Translations under genes and position numbers: made by a program | The notes under the pieces: generated by a model | Told to the model about the DNA's origin: nothing | What the model saw: the letters and a program-made list of their open reading frames with translations, nothing else | Database searches by the model: none | Part shown: positions 1-9,059 of the stretch, in pieces | How the letters are laid out: the number at the start of each line of letters is the position of its first letter | How positions within the stretch are numbered: position 1 is the first letter of the stretch | NCBI RefSeq assembly: GCF_030272615.1 | Contig: NC_081409.1 | Location: 474,916,573-474,980,572, forward strand | Direction: 5' to 3' | Origin: Cryptomeria japonica | Taxonomy: Eukaryota; Streptophyta; Pinopsida; Cupressales; Cupressaceae | Length of the DNA: 64,000 nucleotides

Positions 1-1
1 T

Positions 2-2656
2 ACATTCAAGGATGTCATTGAAAAGGGCCTAGCAACAGAAAGAGTCTTAATTGAACAAGGAGTTATCAAACTATTCAAAGAAAACAAAGAGGACTTCAAA
101 GGAAAGGACAAACCAAAATTTTGGAACAAGAACAAGAATACAGTTAATGATGGTGTGGTTGATGCCAACACAGTGAGACCCAAGGTCATCTTTTCTGGAT
201 CAAGTTCTACCAACAATCAAGTGAACAATCAAACAACTTCAAAACCACGAAGGAAGTACACTCCATTGGGAGAACCACTTGAATCAGTATTCAAAAAGCT
301 TGTAGCAAACAAAGTGATCACAGTCCCAGATTTTCCTCCATATGAACCAAAGGTAAAACCGAATTGGTGGAATGATGATGAGTTTTGTGAGTTTCATAAG
401 AGCAAGGGTCACAAGACAAGTAATTGCCATCGATTGAAAAACATTGTGCAAGATCTCATTGATAGAGGTGATATTGAGATTGAGGGACATTCATCTAACC
501 AAGAGCATGAGGTGTTTAAGGAACCATTCCCAAAACATGACAAAGGAAAAGGCAAAGTCACAGATGATCAAGCCAATTACACCAGAGCACCTTACAATTA
601 TGATTCTACCATCAATCACATCTCAATGGACAATCATATCTCTACCATTACTATCAAAAATAAAAATCCTGAGAATCCTCCTCAGCGACCTAAAATTGTT
701 CTAAAAGGTGTGGGATCTTCATCCGAAGCTACCTCTGAATGTCATGTTACAACCCGTCGAGGTAAGATCACATTGCCAGGATGCTCCACTAAGAATACCA
801 ATCTTTCATCAACCAAGCCTGAGTACGACCTTGTAGAACAACTAGGGAAGACACCCGCGCTCATCTCCATTCTTGAGCTCTTACGTATATCCCCTGCACA
901 TAAAGCCATCCTTGACAAAATCTTGAGAGACACTGCTGTCCCTACTGATCTGAATGTGGACCAGTTTCAAGCCATGGTGGGATACCTATCCGTTCCACAC
1001 TCCCTCACATTCACAGAAGCCGATGATGCCTCCATAAGTCAGCCTCATAATGCACCTTTACACGTTGAAGCCTTCATACATAAACACCGAATAAAGCGAG
1101 TCCTGATAGATGGAGGAGCAGGTCTTAACATTTGTACCTTGAGTACCATAAGACAATTGGGATATTCTGACAAAGCTGTGAATTCTACAAACCAAATCAC
1201 CATTAAGGCCTATGATGATGAAGAACGTTCGTCCAAGGGCACGGTCACCTTACCATTAAGAATAGGGCCAGTCACAAAGGATGTGGTTTGTCAAGTCCTA
1301 GACCTGGATCTCACATACAACATATTGCTAGGACGTCCATGGATTCATGAAATGAGGGCAGTCCCATCAACATATCATCAGTGCATTAAGTTTCCTCACA
1401 ATGGAGTCGAGGTAACGGTCAATGGTGATCCAAATCCATTCATATATTGCAATAACTTGAGATCACATACTGAGACTATCATTCCCAGCAATCGCGAAGC
1501 TATTCCTTCATCGGCATATGTGGATCCTGAATCCTTAAAAGCTTCTACATCAAAGCAAGCAGAGCTAAAAGAAGACAAGTTCAAGATTAAAGACATGGGA
1601 TGTGGTGAGTATATCTTTCATGTTGATCAACTCCCACAGTCTCCTAAGCCATTCAGTCAACAGGAGCAATCTACAAACAATTTACAAGGAATTGGGTGTG
1701 AACCACCTGGTGTTGTGTCTACTAAGTCTAAATGCAAATCTCCTCCAGTGGTGCAAGCATCTCTTGATATCAATAGTCCTAAGAGTGGTTCCAACAAAGA
1801 ATCTATTGAGCGTATTGCCAGCCCTCTTGATAACTCACATAGCCTTACCATATCATCCACTCATTCCATTTCCACTCCACTCCCAGACTTGGATGAACAA
1901 GAATTACAAAAGCCCTTACTAATTGGGGATCAAAAATCAAGCTTTGAAAAGAAAAATCTAAAAGTCAAAAATAAAGAGAAGTCCTTTAGTCCAAATCAAA
2001 ATCAAAAGCTACTGGACTCTGCAAAAATCAAAGTCAAGGATAAAAATCCTATGAAGCAAAAAGAGAAAGAGTTGATCTCCCCTAATATCAAAATAACTGG
2101 GGGCAAAAGTTCTGAAATTTCAAGTCAAAAAGCATACTGGTTGATCCTAAGTCTCCATCATGCTATCCTACTTTCACTTCTTTTCGCAATCATAAGCCTT
2201 CATCATTCATCCACTTGTTCCGCACATCCTTTCCCTTTTGGCGATACATCATGGACCTTTAATGGAGCTTCCTCAAAGGACTTTGCTATCAGTGATGCCC
2301 AAACTTCTTCAGGTGACACGCATATGGGCCTGTGTAGTCCACACACTAGTAATTCTATCTCAGTTCCTTTATCAAGGAAGACAGTCACGCAAGCTACACA
2401 TCATTCAGTCAAGGAACAATGCAGCTACAATCACAAAGTCAAGCCTCGCGCATTTGAGGTAGGTGACTTAGTACTCAGAGAGAACCCCAAGAATCAACAA
2501 GATAGAGATAAGAAGGGCAAATTTGAACCCAACTGGCTTGGTCCTTACATTATCACAGCAGCATATGGATCTGGGGCATATCAGCTCTCAACTACAGAAG
2601 GTGAACCCTTGGAGGATCCTATCAACAACATGCACCTTCGCAGGTTCTACACATAA
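2..2656 (+). CDS. Tat-lineage Ty3/gypsy gag-protease fused to integrase C-terminus (non-autonomous polyprotein)
   Basis: The frame is open from base 2, so it enters from outside the window; the first ATG is at 155. A gag-type knuckle C-x2-H-x4-H-x4-C begins near 386 (CEFHKSKGHKTSNC). A retropepsin-like region follows, with LIDGGAGLN (about 1103-1129) and ILLGRPW (about 1324). After a long Lys/Ser-rich linker there is a hydrophobic stretch of about 27 residues (about 2128-2212). The frame ends in an integrase C-terminal module with FEVGDLVLR, GKFEPNWLGPY and MHLRRFYT (2432-2653). Reverse transcriptase, RNase H and the integrase catalytic core are absent, yet there is no stop or frameshift in about 884 codons, unlike every other pol relic here. 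The domain assignments are motif-based. I infer an internally deleted, non-autonomous element; a splice-removed middle is an alternative. Confidence 0.8.
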   Translation, partial: TFKDVIEKGLATERVLIEQGVIKLFKENKEDFKGKDKPKFWNKNKNTVNDGVVDANTVRPKVIFSGSSSTNNQVNNQTTSKPRRKYTPLGEPLESVFKKLVANKVITVPDFPPYEPKVKPNWWNDDEFCEFHKSKGHKTSNCHRLKNIVQDLIDRGDIEIEGHSSNQEHEVFKEPFPKHDKGKGKVTDDQANYTRAPYNYDSTINHISMDNHISTITIKNKNPENPPQRPKIVLKGVGSSSEATSECHVTTRRGKITLPGCSTKNTNLSSTKPEYDLVEQLGKTPALISILELLRISPAHKAILDKILRDTAVPTDLNVDQFQAMVGYLSVPHSLTFTEADDASISQPHNAPLHVEAFIHKHRIKRVLIDGGAGLNICTLSTIRQLGYSDKAVNSTNQITIKAYDDEERSSKGTVTLPLRIGPVTKDVVCQVLDLDLTYNILLGRPWIHEMRAVPSTYHQCIKFPHNGVEVTVNGDPNPFIYCNNLRSHTETIIPSNREAIPSSAYVDPESLKASTSKQAELKEDKFKIKDMGCGEYIFHVDQLPQSPKPFSQQEQSTNNLQGIGCEPPGVVSTKSKCKSPPVVQASLDINSPKSGSNKESIERIASPLDNSHSLTISSTHSISTPLPDLDEQELQKPLLIGDQKSSFEKKNLKVKNKEKSFSPNQNQKLLDSAKIKVKDKNPMKQKEKELISPNIKITGGKSSEISSQKAYWLILSLHHAILLSLLFAIISLHHSSTCSAHPFPFGDTSWTFNGASSKDFAISDAQTSSGDTHMGLCSPHTSNSISVPLSRKTVTQATHHSVKEQCSYNHKVKPRAFEVGDLVLRENPKNQQDRDKKGKFEPNWLGPYIITAAYGSGAYQLSTTEGEPLEDPINNMHLRRFYT

Positions 2657-4391
2657 GCTCTTCGGCACATCCTAATTCAAAAATACAAAAAAAATCAAAA
2701 AAATTCAAAAATACAAAAAAAACTATAAAACAAAAAAATCGTTACTTGGTGAAAACCTGGCAAACAGGCGCCTTGTGACAACAAAAAAATTGAAAAAATC
2801 GAAAAAAGTAAAGAGAAATAATTTCGTCCAACGGTGAACACCACTTCGGTGGCGCCCTGGGCAAGTACCATGGTGAAAACTGGGTCACCAGCGCCATGCG
2901 TAGAGACATCGCTCCTCCCTCCTTCAGGATTCTCTTTCATCCTTTCACTTTGCACACACTCACAACCTATTCACTCACAATAAACTTACCCATTCCCATC
3001 ATGGCTTGTTATTGATCTACCTAAGATTGGTTAGCCATTCATAATAAATATCCCTTTTCACATCCCTTTCCATCCATAATAAATCAGATCCTATCTGTGA
3101 CTACGGCCAATCCTACGTCTAGTAATGGGTGAGGAACTGAGAACATCACATGTTTCGAGGAGTACAGTTTCTTCCAGCTTCCTTCAAGTCTATCCACGCA
3201 CAATCCGCAATAAAGCAACATCTGCATCGCTAGATCTGCAATAAAGTTTATCTTCTCCACAATAAAGTATCAGTTTCATGGATTCAGTCAGTTTCAAATG
3301 AGACACAACAGCAACAATGAGTTTCAACAAAATCAAATCTTTCAATAGACTCAGACAACATTATGGTTCAGTGCTATCTATCCTTTTTGTGAAAGTGAAC
3401 ATTGTGACCACAATCAAAATTCGACTTATACAAGTGACAAGAGACACTAAACTTGAGGACTACAGTGGATGTTGGTGTTGAGTCTTGGTTTTCTTTTGAT
3501 TTTATCTTTTTGGTGACATGTCTTTTAGCTTCTCCAGGATGTCTTTGACTAGAGATTCTATCTCCAGGATGTCTTTGACTAGAAAGGCGAGGATGGGGTA
3601 TCGTCACCTATTTGCATTTGCTGTCTGTGGATTGTCTTTTAGTAATGCTATGACTTGTCCAAGGATATGAGGACACTGTGAGTCTAGTATGAACTGGGGC
3701 ATTCCTTGTTTGTGACTGTCTTATCTCCATGCAAACAGGTACAATGACTTTCTGGGCCGAACAAATGCCTCGATTGTCATAACCTATTTTGCCATAATAA
3801 GCTCAATGATGATAACGCACAAGAAGCTCTTTCACGTTCATATCTTCTGTCTTCCATCCCCCTTTCTTGATTGACTTCCATTGTCCTTCTCAAGTCCGTG
3901 TAGCCCGCTATCACATGACTGAGTATAATGACACACCAAAACATTTGCATTTCATATAGTTACACGTACATCACCACATATAAACATTTCATACATACAT
4001 ATAGATATCACAATTGCATCACATCCTGCATACAACACATGTTAGCACATCTCACATTTTCATTATGTAAATAATCATTTGCATTATCATATTCATCTGC
4101 ATCACATACATTCACATTTGCATCATGCATCACATATACAACATAAAAGAACAAAAAATATATTGCATTGCATCATATAAGCATCCATATCATAAAACAT
4201 GTATCACATAAGAACATTTCATCACATAGGTACACATGCATATAGCTGCCGCAAAAATGGATCATCTCTCATATATAATCAAAAGTGTCATGATACAATG
4301 ATGTTAAAAGACTCATATGGCTACAAAATCACCTGCAGGTGTCTACAATACAAAAATGGTACAATACTGATACATAGGGAGCCCTCTACGG
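2657..4391. other. 3' non-coding part of the Tat element
   Basis: No coding sequence is recognised. Just after the ORF come A-rich runs (2680-2820), then GGTGAAAAC/GGCGCC-type motifs seen in plant Tat/Athila 3' regions. Six AATAAA hexamers lie within 290 bases (2979, 3043, 3078, 3209, 3240, 3261). A 22-base direct repeat (CTCCAGGATGTCTTTGACTA...) occurs twice near 3531 and 3561. From about 3960 to 4230 the sequence is rich in CATCACAT-like words. Confidence 0.5.
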
Positions 4392-5501
4392 CTATGATGA
4401 ATTCCCTTCCTCGGAGCTGCCTGGCCTCGATGGAGTTTGAGCCCTAGAAGGACCCACCCCAAGATCAACTCTCCTGGCCCCTGTGTCCCCTGCAGCCACC
4501 CCTCGTGTCGTCCTATCCAGACAGAGGAACCCACTGATAACTCCTGTCAACACTATTGGTAGTGCTAATCCTGTCCATGTCATGGTATCCCATGCCACAT
4601 GTCCCACCCTCATCTCTAGTCCTGGATCCTAGAACACTCGTCTCAGTGCATCCCTATCTCCGTCTCGATCATAGGGTACTAACTCCCCATCGATCGGTAT
4701 CCGTAGAATCCTATATACATCCTCCAAGGTGACTGTCATCTCACCCATCGGCAAATGCAAACTACAAGTCTCTGAGTGTCATCTCTCAGCCAGTGCAGTC
4801 AACAATCCCATGTTCACCTGAAACTCAGGCACATACAGAATGTATCTCAATCCCATAACCTCAATCGCAGCTCAGTCCTCGGCTGTCAACTCAGGTCGCA
4901 ACCTCTGAGTCGATGGGAATCTCTCCCGTGACTCCAGCATCGGCAAGTACTCCTGCAGTCAAGCAAATCAAATCATGTCAGTCATAGTGACACTCACTGT
5001 TCATCACAAAGTGTTGCTATCTATCCTAGTAGTACTCCCTGTTCATCACAAAGTACTACGTGTGTGACACTCACTATTCATCACAAAGTGTTACTCACAT
5101 TTGCACTCCCTGTTCATCACAAAGTGCTGCTCATATTTTAGTACTCCCTGTTCATCACAAAGTACTCTATCTTGGTACTCACTGTTCATCACAAAGTGCC
5201 TTGATCTATCTTAGTCTTCCCTAGAGAACCTGCTTGAGTGTATCCTCTCAGCAGCTTATCCAATCGGCAACGTATGTTCATCACAGAACTGCCGATTTGA
5301 CCTGGAAGACACAAATTCGCATTTTTGGACACAAACACATTTTCTTGACATAAATGCGCATTTATTACATTACCCAGTATGAATTAATGACAATAATAAA
5401 TGCATCAAAGTACGAGGAGGTTTTGTGGTACTCACTGGCTCTCCTGCCTCCGTTGGCCTCTAGAATCGGCGAACACGGTCGAATCTGTGAACAAAAGCCA
5501 T
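4392..5501 (-). pseudogene. Antisense spliced ORF with plant mobile domain (aORF of the Tat element), decayed
   Basis: It reads against the retroelement, between its ORF and its 3' LTR. Exon 1 runs 5501-5436 (22 codons, ATG at 5501). A GTGAGT donor follows at 5435-5430, and an acceptor ending GACTGCAG precedes exon 2 at 4952. Both exons are phase 0, so the frame continues. Exon 2 carries the plant mobile domain signature, including LHLPMGEMTVTLEDVYRIL and IPIDGELVPYDRD (about 4770-4640), then a hydrophobic stretch and a Ser/Arg-rich tail ending at 4392. The in-frame stops are TAG at 5460-5462, TGA at 4872-4874, TGA at 4779-4781 and TAG at 4629-4631. Antisense extra ORFs are known in Tat-lineage elements, and plant mobile domain proteins are tied to transposons. 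The exon structure is my inference from splice signals and phase. Confidence 0.7.
4990..5297. repeat. Seven tandem hairpins with a constant loop and varying complementary arms
   Basis: Units start at 4990, 5029, 5067, 5103, 5140, 5174 and 5262; the first six have a period of about 37 bases. Units 1-6 share a 15-base loop (CCCTGTTCATCACAA or a close variant). Arms, left/right: ACACT/AGTGT, GTAGTACT/AGTACTAC, ACACT/AGTGT, GCACT/AGTGC, AGTACT/AGTACT, GGTACT/AGTGCC (one G-T pair), and in unit 7 AATCGGCA/TGCCGATT with a 20-base loop. The array sits inside the predicted intron of the antisense ORF. Confidence 0.85.
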
Positions 5502-5826
5502 CGCTGCTGACTGTTGCTGCTTTATTTTCGCTTTGCACTATGCTCTTGTGACGGTGTAGATGACAATGAGGATGTATTTTCCCCCGTGGTCTATCATATA
5601 GACTGCCCTAGCTCTCATTTCCCGAGTCAGTCTTCCTTATCCCGTGACTTTGTCACTTTATCTGATCAGTCCATTCTATCCCGTCTTTCTTATCGAGAGA
5701 TTGTCTGCAATCTTTTCAGACATTTTCATCCAATCTCTCGAGGGGGCATATCATTCCCATCCTGGGGCAACTTTGTATCAGTTCATCTTATCTTCTTTGA
5801 AACAACGCGACAAGCCGCATTGTCTC

Positions 5827-5840
5827 AAAGAGGGGCAAAA
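5827..5840 (+). promoter_or_regulatory. Polypurine tract of the Tat element
   Basis: The purine-rich AAAGAGGGGCAAAA lies directly before a TGTAGACA LTR start. This is the expected position of the plus-strand primer for reverse transcription. It fixes the element as plus-oriented and the following LTR as the 3' copy. Confidence 0.75.
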
Positions 5841-6993
5841 TGTAGACACTCAAAATTGTCATGTCTAATTAAATAAATATTTTATTTATTTAATTATCTA
5901 AGCCTAATTCTTCTATTAATTAAATAAATTTTTATTTATTTAATTAATTCATTTATCCTCTTTTAGCCTTATTTCTCATTTAAATAAATATATTTATTTA
6001 TTTAAATTATCCCTTTCCTAAATTAAATAAATATTTTATTTATTTAATTGTCATACTTCTTCTATTAATTAAATAAATCTTTATTTATTTAATTAATTCA
6101 TTATCTTTTTCTACACATGACACATGTCATTCATCTCTTAATTCATACACTACCTACCTCTTTCATTATTTTGGTATTTCTTATACCTACCCTCTAATCC
6201 TAGCCGACCTCCTTTTTTACACCTTTCAATCTTAACCCTCCATTTCTTATTGTGTCTTCTATTTAAGGAGATGCTTTCTTCATTGTCAAACCCTAACTAC
6301 TTGATCAATTGACTACACTACAATTCCACTTGCAACCACATTCCGTTCTTTGTTGAGCTCTTGTGCATACAAAAATCTGAGAGCAAGTATATCAAGCAAG
6401 ATCAATGGAGATAGGAAGAATGGAGATCAAAACCCTAGTGGACATGTGATGGTATAATCTTTGTGATTTTGAGTTATTTGCATTGTCTTAGGTTATCTTC
6501 ATATGTTATGGTGGATCTTTGTTCATTGTTAGGCTAGGGTTTAGTGGTTGAATCCATTTTAGTCTTTCAATATTGTTATCATTGTTATCCATTTTCACCA
6601 TATACAGTTAGTAATTGGCATTTTTGAAGGCCTTCAGGGAATTTTTAGCCCTTGAAAGCGGAAAGAGCATGGCTAGGCATGCTCTTTCAAAATCTCGTCT
6701 ACAACCCTTGGAGACCTTTCCAACGAGTTAAACGGTTCGTAATTTCGAGTCCCGTGCAAAATGTTATGCCTAGTTAAAGTTAGGACAAATTTTATTTAGT
6801 TTTTTGAAAAATTACATAGTTTTAGATTTTATTATGTAATAAACAAATGTGACTGTTGGACTTCGATTCTCAAGGGGTTTTTGTGACCCTTGGAATCTCA
6901 TGAACTTCTATATGTTGGATTTTCGAATGGAATAGATTACTTTTTGGCTTGCTTCAATTCTGTATTATCTTGTTCATCCACAACACCACAGGT
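5841..6993 (+). mobile_element. 3' LTR of the Tat element
   Basis: The start (TGTAGACACTC) is set by the adjacent polypurine tract. The first 260 bases are an AT-rich hairpin series. A TATTTAAG box near 6260 could be the LTR promoter. The right end is uncertain: I place it at the CACCACA near 6993, but no 5' LTR is in the window for comparison and I could not confirm a target duplication. Confidence 0.55.
5866..6097. repeat. Five AT-rich inverted repeats at the start of the LTR
   Basis: Near-perfect hairpins lie at 5866-5896, 5915-5948 (15-base arms, TTTT loop), 5978-6007, 6021-6049 and 6064-6097 (15-base arms, CTTT loop). All are built from TTAAATAAAT-type arms separated by 15-30 bases of more mixed sequence. 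Confidence 0.85.
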
Positions 6994-9059
6994 TCTCACT
7001 TAGGTGTTGTCATCCGAATCCATAATTCGGATCATTTACCCTGTAGTGGGGCGGGTTGATACCCTCCTCTTACTGGGTTGTCAAGAGGCTCCTTGAACGC
7101 TGCAAATATGGAATAACATTATAAAAAACATTTCGATGCTTTTAAAAGAACTTGTGATCACCCTTAAGTACTCCATGATGAGACATGATGTGAGAAGTTG
7201 TATCTCAACTTCCACAACCTTTGCAACAATTAATTCATGCCTCCCGTACAACTTAATTTGTTATTAATTAGTTAACTAATTTCAGTTCGTGATTCTCCTT
7301 CTTCGACAGCGATAATATAGAGGACAATCTCTTGTTCTTGGGTCAATCTGAAGTGGTTCTTTGACAGCGATTATGTAGAAGACTATACTTGTTCATGTGA
7401 TCTGTAGTGTCTCCTCATGGACAGCGATAAGGTGTGAGGTAAACTATGTCTTGGACTGATCTGTTTCATTGGCATCAATCCCACATTGTTAACTAATCAA
7501 GATGGAAACGTCATTGGCCTGCCATGCCCTTGGACCATACAATACTCTTGTTTTGTTTCAGAAATTGGATGGGGATATTACATCAGATTGGAGCCTTTAA
7601 ATGGAGGTTTTGTTGTTATTGTTTTATTGGAATGGTTTGCAGATGGATTTTTTGGGATAGCAAGGGGTGTAAATGGGTTTTAAAGGTGTCATACAGTTAG
7701 AACCAGCACTCAAAAATCTGAATGTTGCTGTTTGGATTGGCTTGGTGAGTGTTTTTTCATCTCTCAGTGAGTATAATAGTGTTCACTGTTGAGTGAAGCT
7801 GGAACAAGGGATGCATCTTTCTATGATGTTGGGTGTCATATGAGCAACAAGGAGTGATCTCTGAAGTCATTCATGGCTGCCTTATCCAACAAGTTGTGAA
7901 CAGTAGATGTGTAGCTTGTGCTATTTGATTTTTCAGACCTGTAGTGTTCATTTCAATCTCTGATTTCATGATATTTCTCATTATGGTTGTTTATAAAACA
8001 TTGTCTATTCAGTGCATAGTTATATGGCTTTGAATTTCTATCATATTCAGTTGCAACAGCAAATGAAAGTCTGCTGATTTTGATATCAGCTTAATAACAA
8101 CAGTTTGTTCTCATAATATAATTTTGATATGAGTTTAATAGCAGCAGTATGTTCTGTTAAGTATAAGTTCATACTATCTTATTCTTATTGCAAACCCCAA
8201 AAAAGGTTCCGTGGATGTTATTACACAAAATGCCAAAGTTTACAGAGGGCATGTGAAATGATTGACAAAATGCTATAATGGAATGTGGTTACTTGGAATG
8301 TATCAATTACAAGATGTATACAAATCAAGAAGGAAATGCATATGGCAGGTGTAAAATCAGTACATTGAACTTTTTGCCTAACTGAATTTTTGGTGACCTA
8401 TTTTCAAAACCCATTGATTAAGCCAGAAATATATCAATATGCTTCTTATTTACTTATATGCGATAATGATTGTGGCTGGGAAGACATGTTAAATCATTTT
8501 TATTCTCTGACTAAACCTTTTTGGTGTTTGTATTCTTTTTCTAGATCCAGCTATATGTTTTTCAAATATGGAAATTAATTATAAAGTTATAACACTAAAA
8601 CCATGTACAATTTACCTAATCGACTTCGAGGTAACTGCTCTATCTATAAGTGACTTTTTGAAGTAGTTGAATGTCAATGGTAATAACCAAGGGACACAAC
8701 CCCAACTAAAGATTTTTTGTGATGGCAACGAAAAAGAGTAAATAAGAATTACTGAATTATTATAGAAAATATGTTGATTTCATCTGGGTGTAATTTGATT
8801 TTTATGACCATTAGTTCCCATTAAGTGAGGCATATTGTTTCTTTATGAGGAATGGTTTTGGGCATTGTCCCTTTTATTTTGTAGAAGTGTGTTTAAATAG
8901 TCATTAGGTTATTGGTTTGAATTGTATGCATCCAAAATTTCCACTTTGCAGGGCCACTTTTGTGTTTGGTTATGATTGTAGTAGACCATTATTTGGACAT
9001 GCATCGTTGCATAATAGGTTATGTTTCTTGCATAATTTCTTGATCTCTGCACAACAGTG
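6994..9059. other. Non-coding stretch between two LTR-like blocks
   Basis: I see no gene here. A pair of 8-base-stem hairpins lies at 6980-7010 and 7012-7032, and a three-unit repeat at 7302-7470. The rest is AT-rich, low-complexity plant DNA; short ORFs such as that at 7486-7683 show no family features. Confidence 0.4.
7302..7470. repeat. Three-copy repeat of about 58 bases
   Basis: Units begin near 7303, 7361 and 7418. Each opens with GACAGCGAT(A/T)A, followed by a GAGGAC/GAAGAC-like block, CTTGTTC and a GATCTG-like block. Drift is substantial. Confidence 0.6.

Noticed and set aside
1602-1922. 106-residue ORF within the gag-protease frame
   Set aside because: Out-of-frame shadow of the long Tat frame with no features of its own.
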